Positions 41,718 through 52,800 of a stretch of DNA of 64,000 nucleotides are shown here, piece after piece. The notes under the pieces were generated by a model. That model was not told the origin of the DNA. It worked only from the letters and a program-made list of their open reading frames with translations, and did no database searches. Position numbers and translations under genes: made by a program. Each line of letters opens with the position of its first letter. Position 1 is the stretch's first letter. The DNA comes from Saprospiraceae bacterium (GTDB lineage Bacteria; Bacteroidota; Bacteroidia; Chitinophagales; Saprospiraceae), in NCBI GenBank assembly GCA_041392805.1, contig JAWKLJ010000001.1, positions 4,648,501 to 4,712,500 on the forward strand, given 5' to 3'.

Positions 41718-44531
41718 CTACGTCTTATCCTCCTCCTTCTTTTGTTTTTTCACTTCTTTAGCTGCTTCCAAGACATCCTGGGTGGCTTTTGATAATTCTT
41801 CCAGTTGTTTTTTGCGGTGTTCTTTTCGTTTGGCCTCTTCGGCTTCTTCTTTGGCTTTGGCGGCAGCGGCATCAGCAGTTTTTTCGTTGGCTGTTTTGGC
41901 TGCCACAGGGCTAATAACGCCCTCGAATGGTTCTTTGCTAAAGGTTAGGCCCGTTTTATCGGTATCAATGTAAATCGTATCACCGATAGTGAATTTACTG
42001 GAGAGCACTTCTTTTGACAGTTCATTGATGACGTCTCTTTGTAGTACGCGCTTCATAGGGCGTGCACCAAACTGGGGGTCATAGCCCCGGCTGGCCAGCA
42101 AATCGAGGGCTTTTTCGCTTATTTTAACGATGATCCCCTGGCGGGCGAGCATTTTATCGACTTTGCGCATCAATAATTTGAGGATGTCGTGAATTTCTTT
42201 GCGGGAAAGTGGCAAAAACATAATTTGCTCATCAATCCGATTGAGAAATTCGGGCCGTAAGTTTTCCTTTAACTGTTCGAAAACTTCATCTTTGGTTGTT
42301 TTGATAATATCATTTCGATGATCTTCACCCAGAGCATCGAGGTCTTCAAAGTTTTCGAGAATGATCTCGGCCCCCATGTTGGAGGTCATGATGATGATGG
42401 TATTTTTGAAATTGGCTACGCGCCCCCTGTTATCGGTTAGTCGGCCATCATCCAGCACTTGTAATAAAATATTGAAGGTATCGGGATGAGCTTTTTCAAT
42501 TTCATCTAGTAATATAATGGAATAGGGTTTGCGTCGCACCGCTTCGGTCAACTGTCCGCCCTCATCATAGCCCACATAACCCGGAGGCGCTCCTACCAAT
42601 CTGGACACATTGTGCCGTTCCTGGTATTCACTCATATCAATCCGGGTGATGGCTTTTTCATCATCGAACAATACCTCCGCCAAGGCTTTTGCCAATTCGG
42701 TCTTTCCCACCCCTGTTGGCCCCAAAAAGATAAAGGAGCCAATCGGCCGACCTTCATCCTGTAAGCCTGCCCGACTCCGCCGGACGGCATCAGAAACAGC
42801 CTTAACCGCTTCGTTTTGGCCAATTAAGCGCTTGTGGATTTCGTCTTCTAAGTTGAGTAATTTTTCTTTTTCACTTTGCATCATTTTGGCAACAGGGATG
42901 CCGGTCCAGCGAGAAACTACTTCTGCAATGTCGTCGGCGGATACTTCTTCGTTGGTAAAGCGATTTTCGTCAGCCAGCTTATCCAGTTTGTCTTCTGCGG
43001 CTTTGAGCATGGCCTTTTCTTTCTGAAGTTCCCCGTACCGAATCTTGGCCACCGTTTCAAAATCGCTGTTGCGTTCCGCTTTCTCTGCTTCTGTTTCCAG
43101 CTCCTCGATGCGTTTTTTGATACTGGTTAGGGTATCGACGATCTCTTTTTCATTTTTCCAACTGGCTCGGATGGAGTCGCGTTTTTCTTTGGCATTAGCA
43201 ATTTGCTCATGAATGACCTGGAGCTTTTTATCGTCTTTTTCCCGTTTGATGGCCTCCCTTTCAATTTCCAATTGCCGCACCCGGCGGTCCCATTCATCCA
43301 CTTCCTCTGGTACGGAGTCGAGTTCCAGGCGCAATTTAGCGGCTGCCTCGTCTATTAGGTCAATGGCTTTGTCTGGCAAAAAGCGGTCGGCGATATAGCG
43401 GTGAGCTAGCTCAGCGGCTGCAATTAAGGCTTCGTCGAGGATTTCTATTTTATGAAAAACCTCATATCGCTCCTGCAAGCCACGGAGAATAGAGATGGTA
43501 TCCTCAACGCTCGGTTCGCCAATGGTCACCGTTTGGAAACGTCGGACCAAGGCTTTATCTTTTTCAAAATACTTTTGGTATTCATCCAATGTGGTGGCAC
43601 CAATGGTGCGCAACTCCCCCCTGGCCAAGGCAGGCTTGAGGATATTGGCTGCGTCGATCGCTCCTTGTCCTCCACCGGCTCCGATGAGGGTATGTATTTC
43701 GTCAATAAAGAGAATGATCTCGCCATTGGATTCCGTCACCTCTTTAATTAACCCCTTGAGCCTTTCCTCAAATTCCCCCTTATATTTAGCCCCAGCTACG
43801 AGTCCTGAAATATCCAGGGTAAATATTTTTTTAGTTTTCAGGTTTTCCGGAACATCCCCTTTTACAATACGCCAGGCAATGCCTTCGACGATAGCCGTTT
43901 TACCCACCCCAGATTCGCCGATGAGTAAAGGATTATTTTTCTTTCTTCGGGAAAGGATATGCAGTACCCGGCGAATTTCCTCATCCCGACCAATAATAGG
44001 GTCCAATTTTCCCGATTCCGCTTTCTCATTCAGGTTGACCCCAAATTTTTTCAAGGTATTATAACTTTCCTCTGCACTTTGATCGGTCACTTTTCTACCT
44101 TTTCGCAATTCGGTGATAGCATCTTCCAAACCCTTTTCGGTGGCTCCCTGGTCTTTGAGAATGCGGGCGGCCCGGTCGGTCCCTTGCAGAATACCCAGAA
44201 TAACCAGTTCAATAGAGATATATTCATCCCCAAACTTTTCCAACATCTTCTTAGCTCGAGCCAGTGCGCGGTTAGCATCACTGGTCAGAAACTGCTTCTC
44301 CGTGCCTTTTACTTTCGGATATTCTTTGATGGCTTCCTCCAATTTAATGCGGAGGGTGGCCATATTCACGCCCAATTTTTGCAGTAAAAAATTGGCTACA
44401 TTTTCATCTGTTTCCAGTATACCTTTAATCAGGTGCGTAGTGTCTACCTGTTGCTGATCAAGGCCAGCGGCCAGTTGTTGAGCTTTTAGAATGGCTTCCT
44501 GTGCTTTGGTCGTAAAATTGTCGTAGGTCAT
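41718..44531 (-). CDS. clpB: ATP-dependent disaggregase ClpB with an extended charged C-terminal tail
   Basis: 937 residues. Hexameric AAA+ chaperone that threads aggregated proteins with DnaK help. N-domain about 1-145. AAA1 has Walker A GESGVGKT at 205-212, LFIDEIHTLIGAG, and pore loop AGAKYKGEFEERL. The long M-domain coiled coil (about 410-530) distinguishes it from ClpA. AAA2 has Walker A GPTGVGKTE near 603, the pore loop GAPPGYVGYDEGG and LLDEIEKAHPDTFNILLQ. No ClpP-binding IGF-type loop was seen. E. coli ClpB is 857 residues; the extra part is an A/K/E-rich tail from about 865 (TANEKTADAAAAKAKEEAEE...). A palindromic repeat lies directly upstream of the start. Confidence 0.95.
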   Translation of the reverse strand: MTYDNFTTKAQEAILKAQQLAAGLDQQQVDTTHLIKGILETDENVANFLLQKLGVNMATLRIKLEEAIKEYPKVKGTEKQFLTSDANRALARAKKMLEKFGDEYISIELVILGILQGTDRAARILKDQGATEKGLEDAITELRKGRKVTDQSAEESYNTLKKFGVNLNEKAESGKLDPIIGRDEEIRRVLHILSRRKKNNPLLIGESGVGKTAIVEGIAWRIVKGDVPENLKTKKIFTLDISGLVAGAKYKGEFEERLKGLIKEVTESNGEIILFIDEIHTLIGAGGGQGAIDAANILKPALARGELRTIGATTLDEYQKYFEKDKALVRRFQTVTIGEPSVEDTISILRGLQERYEVFHKIEILDEALIAAAELAHRYIADRFLPDKAIDLIDEAAAKLRLELDSVPEEVDEWDRRVRQLEIEREAIKREKDDKKLQVIHEQIANAKEKRDSIRASWKNEKEIVDTLTSIKKRIEELETEAEKAERNSDFETVAKIRYGELQKEKAMLKAAEDKLDKLADENRFTNEEVSADDIAEVVSRWTGIPVAKMMQSEKEKLLNLEDEIHKRLIGQNEAVKAVSDAVRRSRAGLQDEGRPIGSFIFLGPTGVGKTELAKALAEVLFDDEKAITRIDMSEYQERHNVSRLVGAPPGYVGYDEGGQLTEAVRRKPYSIILLDEIEKAHPDTFNILLQVLDDGRLTDNRGRVANFKNTIIIMTSNMGAEIILENFEDLDALGEDHRNDIIKTTKDEVFEQLKENLRPEFLNRIDEQIMFLPLSRKEIHDILKLLMRKVDKMLARQGIIVKISEKALDLLASRGYDPQFGARPMKRVLQRDVINELSKEVLSSKFTIGDTIYIDTDKTGLTFSKEPFEGVISPVAAKTANEKTADAAAAKAKEEAEEAKRKEHRKKQLEELSKATQDVLEAAKEVKKQKKEEDKT

Positions 44532-44544
44532 TTATCGTTTTTTA

Positions 44545-44692
44545 GGGCACCCGTCTAGGTTTGGACAAAATCGGAAGTACGAAATGGGAAGTCGGAAACG
44601 CTAAACCTTGGAACGCTTAGAAACATTCCCCTTTCCGAATTCCGCCTTCCTATTTCATCACGCTGCCTCGTCCAGCCTTAGATGGGTCGCCG
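44545..44692. repeat. Dispersed palindromic element, copy C (~148 bp)
   Basis: Left end GGGCACCCGTCTAGGTTTGGAC and right end CGTCCAGCCTTAGATGGGTCGCC form the imperfect terminal inverted repeat. Internal GGAAGTCGGAAACGCTAAA, CCTTGGAACG and the TCCTATTTCATCACGCTGCC block match copy A; the ACTACC palindrome is missing. It starts 14 bases upstream of the clpB start codon, so any clpB promoter must lie inside or beyond it. Confidence 0.8.
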
Positions 44693-44768
44693 TTTTTTAT
44701 GCTAAATGCGCATTGCGCAACAATTTACTGATTGTATTTTTATTATACCAATTTTTATCATTCCTGAT

Positions 44769-44792
44769 GGTATAAAGCTCCAGCTTTGTACC
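44769..44792. repeat. AGCTCCAGCT palindrome
   Basis: GGTATAAAGCT-CC-AGCTTTGTACC, nearly perfect 11-bp arms. Third member of the family seen at 4467 and 4512. It lies after the stop of the small reverse gene at 44835 and could act as its terminator hairpin, without a T-tract. Confidence 0.6.
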
Positions 44793-44834
44793 CGCCACCT
44801 CCTCGCGGGAAGGTGCACTGGTCGGAATTCTCTT

Positions 44835-45242
44835 TTATCCCCAGTTCTCCGCTAGTATCCGCTGCAATTTTCCCATCACTTCCTGCCGCTCAAAGGAAAA
44901 AATACCTTGGGTAACTTCTAAGTATTCGAAAATACACAAAGCCTGCCGACATTTTAAACGAGAGGAAAGAGCCTCCTGTTGCAAGAAGCGAAATTCCGCC
45001 TCTTTGGCTATTAATTGGGCCAGAAAATCGAGTTGGCCTTCATTAAACTGTCGATCCAGGGTTAGATAATCCATCCATTCTCCCTCGGGTATATCATTTA
45101 AGCGATTAGGATCAAATGCCAGCAAATCCCGATAAGCTTCATCGAGTATATCCAAAGAAAGGTCAGGTGCTTTACCCAGTAATGTAGCTAATACCTTGGC
45201 CAATTCTTGTGCCCAGCGGAGGATGTAATCTTTTCTAATCAT
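44835..45242 (-). CDS. Hypothetical cytoplasmic protein, DUF6483-like start
   Basis: 135 residues from the ATG at 45242, preferred over 45263 because MIRKDYILRWAQELAKVLATLL is the conserved-looking beginning. All-helical, with leucine-rich amphipathic helices (DLSLDILDEAYRDLLAFD, GQLDFLAQLIAKEAEF, RLKCRQALCIFEYLE). The beginning resembles proteins of the DUF6483 type, a comparison from memory and of low certainty. No catalytic motif or membrane segment. It lies between clpB and the hybrid sensor gene with no clear link to either. Confidence 0.65.
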   Translation of the reverse strand: MIRKDYILRWAQELAKVLATLLGKAPDLSLDILDEAYRDLLAFDPNRLNDIPEGEWMDYLTLDRQFNEGQLDFLAQLIAKEAEFRFLQQEALSSRLKCRQALCIFEYLEVTQGIFSFERQEVMGKLQRILAENWG

Positions 45243-45326
45243 TCGTAAAATATAAGAATTCAATATGCTAAAATCAGCAACTAAGAAATATAAAATTCGG
45301 TGAATAGACAGAAAAATTAGATAATA

Positions 45327-45384
45327 ACTAGTTTTTTGTATATTCTATTCGGAATTTAGAAAACGGTACGCTATAAAAACTAGT
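45327..45384. promoter_or_regulatory. Inverted repeat ACTAGTTTTT / AAAAACTAGT before the hybrid sensor gene
   Basis: Two perfect 10-bp arms at 45327-45336 and 45375-45384, 38 bases apart; the second ends two bases before the ATG. It could be a regulator site pair, or a leader hairpin covering the ribosome-binding region. TAGTTTTTTG in the first arm resembles a -7 element with one extra base. Confidence 0.45.
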
Positions 45385-45386
45385 GT

Positions 45387-48300
45387 ATGAATCAAGTGTC
45401 TTATTCGCTTAAACTTGTTTTTTGGTGTTTTTTGTGTAGTATAGGTCCACAAATCGTTGGCTATGGTAATGATTATTTCCCCAGCTACCGTTTCAAGTCA
45501 ATTACTGTTAACGATAACCTTTCTCATAGTGATGTCAATTGCATCATGCAAGATTCATTAGGGTATATTTGGATTGGTACCAATAATGGGCTGAATCGAT
45601 TTGATGGATACCATATCACTACTTTTAAATACGACCTTGAAGATACGATTTCTATACCAGGAAACCGGGTGAAACAGATGGTGATGGATCGGACCGGACA
45701 AATATGGGTAGCATTGGAAAACAAAGGACTCTTTCGCTTTTATCCTAAAGAGATGATCTTTCGAGAAGTGGCACTCCCTTTTCCCACCACCAATTTCGTA
45801 GAAATGTTAGTAGATGATTTTGGTGATATCTGGCTGAATAAGAATGACTTTGGTCTTTGTCGCTTATTGTTGGAAAAAACAGGGGAAGTGAAGACGATGG
45901 TCACCTATCCTGCACATGAAATCAAGGCAGAAGGGGAGGGTTTTGATATCAGAATACTCCGCCATGGCGAGCTAGGCCTTTTTTTTGTTACCAGTGATAA
46001 TGATATTTGGCATTTTGATAAAGGCAATAATTCTTTTGAGAAGATATTGCCTGCCAGTCAACTGTCTCTGGCTAAAACTGAGCGCATAAATTGCCTTTTT
46101 ATTGAGGGAGATCAAATTTGGGTTGGGACCAATAACGGCATCGTAAATATCCGATCGGTACATTTTAAAAACAATGATTTTAGCTATCAACAGATCACCC
46201 GATTAAATAACAATATTTCGCCCCAGAACATTACCCATATTTTTCGCGATCGTTTTGAGAAGTTATGGCTGGGGACGACCCTTGGCCTTTTCATGGTTCA
46301 CCCTACCTTGTCCCCAAATGGGCTAAAGTCGGCCTTTTCCTGGCAAAAAATGACATTTTCCAGGAATGATATTACGAGCGACCGGATAACCTATTTATTT
46401 GAAGACCGTTTTGGGGTCTTATGGGTTGGATCTACTGGTGGAGTGAATTATACCAACCTTAGACAGAAAGCATTTGTACACCTTTTGTTAGATGAAAATG
46501 TGGCAGAGGTGGTGACAAAACATATTGTTTACGCCGTTCATAAAGCGAAAGACGGGAAAATCTGGATTGGTACGCGTACGGGATTGAATATTTACGACCC
46601 CGAGCAAGAGACCATGGAATACTACAAAAGTGGCCCTGAACCAGGTGCTTTGAAAGGCCGCGATATTGCTTTTATTTATGAGGATAGCAAAGGTGATATT
46701 TGGTTGGGCATAAAGGATGCCGGCTTGAGTCGGGCACGAATGGCCAATGGCCAGTTAACCTTTGAACGATGGCCTATTACAGGTTCTCAAGGTAACGAAT
46801 TAGTGTATAATCCGATGCTAATGGCAGAGGACCGAGAAGGGCGTTTGTGGATAACAACCTACCGTGAGGGTATTTTTATTTTAGATGAAAACAGAGAAAA
46901 GTTTGCCAATTTGCGACATGACCCTCGCAATGCCAATTCGTTATCCACAAACAACCTGACGGCTGTCTATTGCGACCCCTCCGACGGAACCATTTGGATC
47001 TCGTCAAGAGATGGTGGCTTGAATAGGGTCCGTTGGGATAAGACAGGGGATTGGCAGTTTAAAAGTTTTAGGTATGATAGTAAAGATCCTTCAAGCATTA
47101 GCAGTGACCATACCTGGCAGATTTATAGAGCTCAAAATAATCAACTTTGGGTGGCTACCCTTGGGGGCGGGCTCAATAAAGTGATAGAGGAGGCTAATGG
47201 CGAAATTTCTTTTGTTCGATACACCATAAAAGACGGTTTAATTGATAACGACATTGAAAGTTTAGCGGAGGATGAAGCAGGAAATCTTTGGCTAGCAGGT
47301 GTTGGTTTATCAAAATTTAATCCAACTACAGGCCGCTTGCAACATTTCGATTACCAAGATGGCTTGCAAAGTAATTCATTTAAGATAGGGGCCGTATTTA
47401 AGGACGAGCAGGGGGTTTTGTATTTTGGGGGCATCAATGGCATCAACTATTTTGATCCCAAAGCAATTGTGGCTGACGACATTGTGCCAGCCATTTACAT
47501 TACTGGATTAAGGGTCAACAGTAGCGAAATCAAGATTGGGCAGGTCGTCAATGGACGTGTTTTATTGGAACAATCCCTATTTAATTTGCCTCCGATCCGA
47601 TTACAAGCAGACGAGAATGATTTTTCACTTGATTTTGTAGGCCTTCAATTTGCTTCTTCTTTAAAAAACCAGTACCAGTATAAATTAGAGGGACTTAATG
47701 ATTATTGGGTTAGCACGAAATTCCCCAATTTGAGAGCCAATTATTCCAATATTCCTCCAGGGGATTACACGTTTAAGGTTAGGGCCTCCAATGGTGATGG
47801 GGTATGGAATGAAATGGAAACTGCCTTGTCTATACATATTGCTAGCCCGTGGTATGCAACTCCATTAGCTTTTGGTTTTTATGCTATCGCAGTAGCCTTC
47901 GCTTTGTTTTTATTTCAAAAAAACACCGAAAAGCAGCTACGGTTAAAAAATGAACTCATTTTAGCAGAGAAAGAGAAAGAGCTCCATCAGTCTAAGCTCA
48001 ATTTTTTTACCAATATCTCTCATGAGTTAAGAAGTCCATTGACCCTTATTAAAGGCCCTTTAGAGGAATTGCTTTTTCATCCCAAAGTAAGGAAAGAAAC
48101 CAAAGCGAAACTTCGGGTTATGCAAAATAGCGCCACTCGGCTATTGAACTTAATGAACCAGTTGTTGGATTTTCGGAAAATGGAGACGGGTAATATGCGA
48201 TTGCAGGCTGCAAAGGGTAATTTTGTCAAGTTTACCCATGAATTATTCCTCATTTTCAGTCAAAGTGCTAGTGAAAAAAACATTCAATACCATTTTGAAA

Positions 48301-49655
48301 GCCCCTTGCCTGATATTCAATTGGCTTATGACAGGGATAAAATGGAAACCGTATTAATGAATTTGTTGTCGAATGCCTACAAATTTACGCCAGAGCATGG
48401 TCGCATTGCTGTGCATCTGCACATCCATGGTGATGAAAAAAAGGCAGCTGTGTATGGTCCCCATGATAAGCAACTGAAGGAGAATTACTTGCTGTTGTCC
48501 TTTAGCGATAGTGGGATGGGAATGGATGAAAAAGAAGTGGAAAAAGTGTTTAATCCCTATTATCAGGTGAAAAAAAACAATACGCTTCATTTAACGGGTA
48601 CAGGGATTGGTTTATCCTTGGTAAAAGGCGTGATGGACCTTCACAAAGGCGAGATTTCAGTAAGTAGTGAACCCACTAAAGGGACCACATTTTCCTTGAA
48701 ATTACCATTTGGTATCGAACACCTTTCAGCAGAAGAGCTGATTCCTGATTTTAAAAATAGCGAATACATCGGCCACTATATAGAGACCGACGATAACCAA
48801 AATAGCGCCGTGGATCGTGATAATGTTAAATACCTGACGACCATAGATGAACGGATCAAAAAGTACAGGGTAATGATCGTAGAGGACAATGGGGCACTCC
48901 GCAATTACCTAAGACAAGTACTAGAGACCGATTTTATGGTGGAGGAAGCCGTTAATGGCCAGGAAGCTTTGGAAATGATTATGGATGCGCCACCAGATTT
49001 GGTCGTCAGTGATGTCATGATGCCCGTAATGGATGGGATTCGACTTTGTAAATGCATAAAAGAGAATGAATTAACAGCACATCTCCCCGTTATTTTACTG
49101 ACAGCAAGAACATCCAAGGTGTATGAATTAGAAGGAATGGACATGGGGGCGGAAAGTTATATCACCAAACCTTTTAATGCGCAGCTATTGAAAGCTAAAA
49201 TGATGACCATTCTTAAGAATCGAGAACACCTTCGGGAATATTACCGAAAACAGTTGTTTTTCGAACCCATTAAAGAAAGCCAGTTAAGTCCAGATGAAAA
49301 ATTGGTGCACCAAGCCATTCAGATTATTGAGGCTAACCTGGAAGATGCAGACTTTAATGTGCAGAAGTTAGCAGAAATGCTTTTTCAAAGCCAATCAAGT
49401 TTGTATCGCAAAGTAAAAACGGTGACCGATAAATCATTGGTGGAGTTTGTGCGAGATGTGCGCCTTCGCAAAGCAGCCCAACTTATCCAACAGGGCGAAT
49501 TATCGATTACGGAGATCGCTTACCAGGTTGGATTTAGTAGTATTAAATATTTTCGGCAGTGTTTCAAAAAACAATATGATATGACTCCTTCGGCATATAG
49601 CGAAGAAACCAAGCGGGCGCTACAGCCGGTCGCCCAATCCCGCCCTAATAGCTAA
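45387..49655 (+). CDS. Hybrid two-component system sensor/regulator (HTCS) for the SusC/D-sulfatase locus
   Basis: 1422 residues, sensor and regulator in one chain. Signal/anchor at the N-terminus (SLKLVFWCFLCSIGPQIVG). Residues ~35-745 are two-component propeller repeats (MQDSLGYIWIGTNNGLNRFDG and many similar DxxGxIWxGT blades) forming a periplasmic double propeller. Y_Y_Y domain ~745-818 and a membrane helix ~822-842. HisKA has phosphoacceptor H879 in ISHELRSPLTLIKGP. HATPase boxes are LMNLLSNAYKFTPEHG, FSDSGMGMD and GTGIGLSLVKGV. The receiver has D1209 in VVSDVMMPVMDG and a Lys in SYITKPF. A C-terminal AraC domain (about 1310-1410) ends with ITEIAYQVGFSSIKYFRQCFKKQY. Such HTCS genes sit beside and control polysaccharide-utilisation loci. 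Confidence 0.96.
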   Translation: MNQVSYSLKLVFWCFLCSIGPQIVGYGNDYFPSYRFKSITVNDNLSHSDVNCIMQDSLGYIWIGTNNGLNRFDGYHITTFKYDLEDTISIPGNRVKQMVMDRTGQIWVALENKGLFRFYPKEMIFREVALPFPTTNFVEMLVDDFGDIWLNKNDFGLCRLLLEKTGEVKTMVTYPAHEIKAEGEGFDIRILRHGELGLFFVTSDNDIWHFDKGNNSFEKILPASQLSLAKTERINCLFIEGDQIWVGTNNGIVNIRSVHFKNNDFSYQQITRLNNNISPQNITHIFRDRFEKLWLGTTLGLFMVHPTLSPNGLKSAFSWQKMTFSRNDITSDRITYLFEDRFGVLWVGSTGGVNYTNLRQKAFVHLLLDENVAEVVTKHIVYAVHKAKDGKIWIGTRTGLNIYDPEQETMEYYKSGPEPGALKGRDIAFIYEDSKGDIWLGIKDAGLSRARMANGQLTFERWPITGSQGNELVYNPMLMAEDREGRLWITTYREGIFILDENREKFANLRHDPRNANSLSTNNLTAVYCDPSDGTIWISSRDGGLNRVRWDKTGDWQFKSFRYDSKDPSSISSDHTWQIYRAQNNQLWVATLGGGLNKVIEEANGEISFVRYTIKDGLIDNDIESLAEDEAGNLWLAGVGLSKFNPTTGRLQHFDYQDGLQSNSFKIGAVFKDEQGVLYFGGINGINYFDPKAIVADDIVPAIYITGLRVNSSEIKIGQVVNGRVLLEQSLFNLPPIRLQADENDFSLDFVGLQFASSLKNQYQYKLEGLNDYWVSTKFPNLRANYSNIPPGDYTFKVRASNGDGVWNEMETALSIHIASPWYATPLAFGFYAIAVAFALFLFQKNTEKQLRLKNELILAEKEKELHQSKLNFFTNISHELRSPLTLIKGPLEELLFHPKVRKETKAKLRVMQNSATRLLNLMNQLLDFRKMETGNMRLQAAKGNFVKFTHELFLIFSQSASEKNIQYHFESPLPDIQLAYDRDKMETVLMNLLSNAYKFTPEHGRIAVHLHIHGDEKKAAVYGPHDKQLKENYLLLSFSDSGMGMDEKEVEKVFNPYYQVKKNNTLHLTGTGIGLSLVKGVMDLHKGEISVSSEPTKGTTFSLKLPFGIEHLSAEELIPDFKNSEYIGHYIETDDNQNSAVDRDNVKYLTTIDERIKKYRVMIVEDNGALRNYLRQVLETDFMVEEAVNGQEALEMIMDAPPDLVVSDVMMPVMDGIRLCKCIKENELTAHLPVILLTARTSKVYELEGMDMGAESYITKPFNAQLLKAKMMTILKNREHLREYYRKQLFFEPIKESQLSPDEKLVHQAIQIIEANLEDADFNVQKLAEMLFQSQSSLYRKVKTVTDKSLVEFVRDVRLRKAAQLIQQGELSITEIAYQVGFSSIKYFRQCFKKQYDMTPSAYSEETKRALQPVAQSRPNS

Positions 49656-49850
49656 GCTGCCGCCGGTTCGCGGTCTCCTGACCGGAACCCCCCATAAACC
49701 CTGCCTCTCCACCAGCATAAAATCATCCAATCTGAATTTTTACCCCATATTTTACTAAAATATGCCCCCTTCCCTAAACACTTCCCCCTAATTTCAGGCA
49801 CCAGAGTTATCACTAGCATTGTACTTCAATAAAAATTAAACTTAAGTCTA

Positions 49851-52800
49851 ATGGAAAAAAAAATCTACAAGATTTCGCTTTTGCTTTTTTCCTGCCTAAT
49901 GACATTTGGAGCCCTCTCGGCCCAAAGCATTCAGATTGCAGGAAAGGTCACAGGCGCCGCTGACGGCGCACCGCTGATCGGAGTAAGCATCCTTGAACTG
50001 GGAACTTCAAATGGTACGGTGACAGATATTGATGGAAACTATTCGATAACGGCTAAAGCAAAGGGAAAACTGGTGTTTTCATACATCGGCTTTTCTGCAC
50101 AAGAGGTAGCTATTAATAACCGAACTGCTATCAATATTGAACTCTCAGACGATGCCACTCAATTAGATGAAGTCGTCGTCGTTGGGTATGGTACCCAAAA
50201 AAAGGAAAGCCTTACCGGAGCCGTCGCCTCCATAAGCGCTAAAGACCTAACGACCGTCCCTGCCGCGAATGTCTCCGAACTACTGGCCGGCCGTGCACCA
50301 GGGCTTTTAACTTTGCAATCCTCTGGTGTGCCCGGTAATGATGCAACGACCTTAAGTATCCGTGGCTTTGGCGATCCATTGGTACTCGTAGATGGCATCC
50401 AAATGTCCTTAAACCGCCTCGATCCGAATGAAATTGAGTCAATTAGTGTGCTGAAAGACGCGGCGGCGGCCATTTATGGTGCTCGGGCAGGTAATGGAGT
50501 GATATTGGTCACAACTAAACGCGGGAGTAATGGTAAGCCTACGATTGCCTACCACGGCAATGTCAGTGTACAGCAACCTACGGTTATTCCGCAATTTGTT
50601 AATTCCGGTCAATTTGCAGAACTCTTGCGAGAAGGGGAACTGAATTACCAGTTGGAACCTACTTATACAGAAGAAGATATTCAGAAATACCGGGATGGGA
50701 ATGATCCAAATTATGTTAACCAAGATTGGTATGATGCCCTCTTTGTGAATTGGGCACCTATGCAAACCCACAGCTTAAGTGTAAGAGGCGGATCGGATAA
50801 TGTCAAATATTACGTTTCAGCTGGCTATCTGGACCAAGAAAGTATGTTTACGACCAAGGATTGGAGCTTTCAGCGCTATAATACCCGGTCAAACATTGAT
50901 GCACAGATCACACCAAAACTTTCTTTGGCCCTGGATTTGTCTTATCGGAGAGAACAACGCAATGAGCCTACAACAAATATCAGTGACACCTGGAATAGTC
51001 TACAGACCGCTCAACCTGTTTGGTCGGCCTCCTTACCTGATCCTACTATCGGCGGAGCCTATTCAGGGTTTAGCCAACGGAGCCCCATTGCAGAAACGGA
51101 TACGGACCTGTCGGGCTTTAGAGATGATCGCAGGGAATACATCACTGGCCGTCTTAGCCTGGGCTACGATGTTTTTAAAGGATTGAAGGCTTCAGCAGCC
51201 CTGAATTATTTTACCAATAACACTTATCGCAAAACCCTGAATATCCCTTTTGATGTCTTTAGTTATGACAACAATACAGGAGACTATACCTATCAGGGAA
51301 CGAATGGTACCAATACGCTAAATGAGCAATTTACAAAGTACCAGCAACTGTATCCATTAATCTCTTTGGAATACGACGAAACCTTTGGCAAACACAATGT
51401 GAAAGCCCTGGCTTTAGCTGAGTTTATCGACACGGAGGACCTTTTAATAACAGCTGATCGAAGGGATCTTTTATCAACGGATATTCCCTATTTATTCGCA
51501 GGCTCTCCAGATAATATCCAAAATAATGGCAATGCCACCGAAACAGGCCGTGCCAGTTATGTTGGTCGTGTGAATTACAGCTACTTGGGTAAATACTTGT
51601 TAGAAGGGACTTTTCGTTATGATGCCAGTCATAAATTTCCTAAAAATAGCCGTTGGGGTTTCTTCCCCAGTGTGTCTGCTGGATGGTGGATTTCAGAAGA
51701 ACCCTTTATGAAAGGGCTTGATTTTTTGGATAAGATGAAAGTTAGAGCTTCTTATAGTCGCGCTGGAGATGATGGCGTCGCTGCTTTCCGCTACCTTACA
51801 GGGTATGAAATACGAGAGGGGGCCCAAGCTACTTATTTATTAGACGGCCAGCTTGGTCGGATCATTACCTCTACTGGCTTGCCCAATCCCGACATAACCT
51901 GGCTGGATATGACCATAAAGAATGTTGGTCTGGAAATGGGTTTTATAAATGGCAAGCTGGGTTTTGAATTGGATTATTTTCATCGCCTAACAGAGGGGAT
52001 ATTTGGTACTCCAACAGAGGCCTATCCTTCTACTTTTGGCGCTACTTTACCACAATTGAACATCAATTCTACGAGTGACCGCGGTTTTGACTTGATTGTG
52101 TCTCATCAGAATAGCGTTGGTAAATTTAATTATAGCGTAGCCTTCAATTATGGCCTTTCGCGAAGAAAATATGAAAATTGGTCAGAGGACCCATTTGATG
52201 ATCCTGATGAAAAACGAATTTTCCAAAGAACGGGCAACTGGGTCAACCGATGGATTGGCTACGTTTCGGATGGCTTATTCATGACCCAGGAAGAAATTGA
52301 TGCACATGGCGTTGACCAGGACCAAAATGGCAATAGCAGCCTTCGGGTCGGCGATATTCGTTACAAAGACCTGAATGGAGATGGAGTCATTGATTTCCGC
52401 GATCAGGACGTTATTGGAGATGGTACTTTCCCTATGGTATCCTATGGCATGACGCTTTCGGCTAGTTATGGTGGCTTTAGGTTGAGCGCTTTATTTCAAG
52501 GTGCCTCTCGCTTTAATCAAAACATCGGTGGTTCCAGAAGGGCTCCTTTCTCCAACTGGTCAACACCTATTCAATACCAGTATGATTACCGCTGGCAACC
52601 AGATCCGAACAATCCTGGTATCAACATTAACCCTAATGCGCAATTGCCTCCTATTGATGGCTCCGGCCAGGGGTCTACACAAAACAATAGCCGTACTTCT
52701 GACTTCTGGTTGCAAGACAATACTTACTTGCGAATGAAAAACATCAACCTGAGCTATACTTTGCCAAAAGGCCTGGTGCAAAAGGCAAATATTCAGAATG

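Noticed and set aside
43495..44064. 189-codon forward frame opposite clpB
   Set aside because: It is opposite the AAA1 domain coding region of clpB and has no motif.
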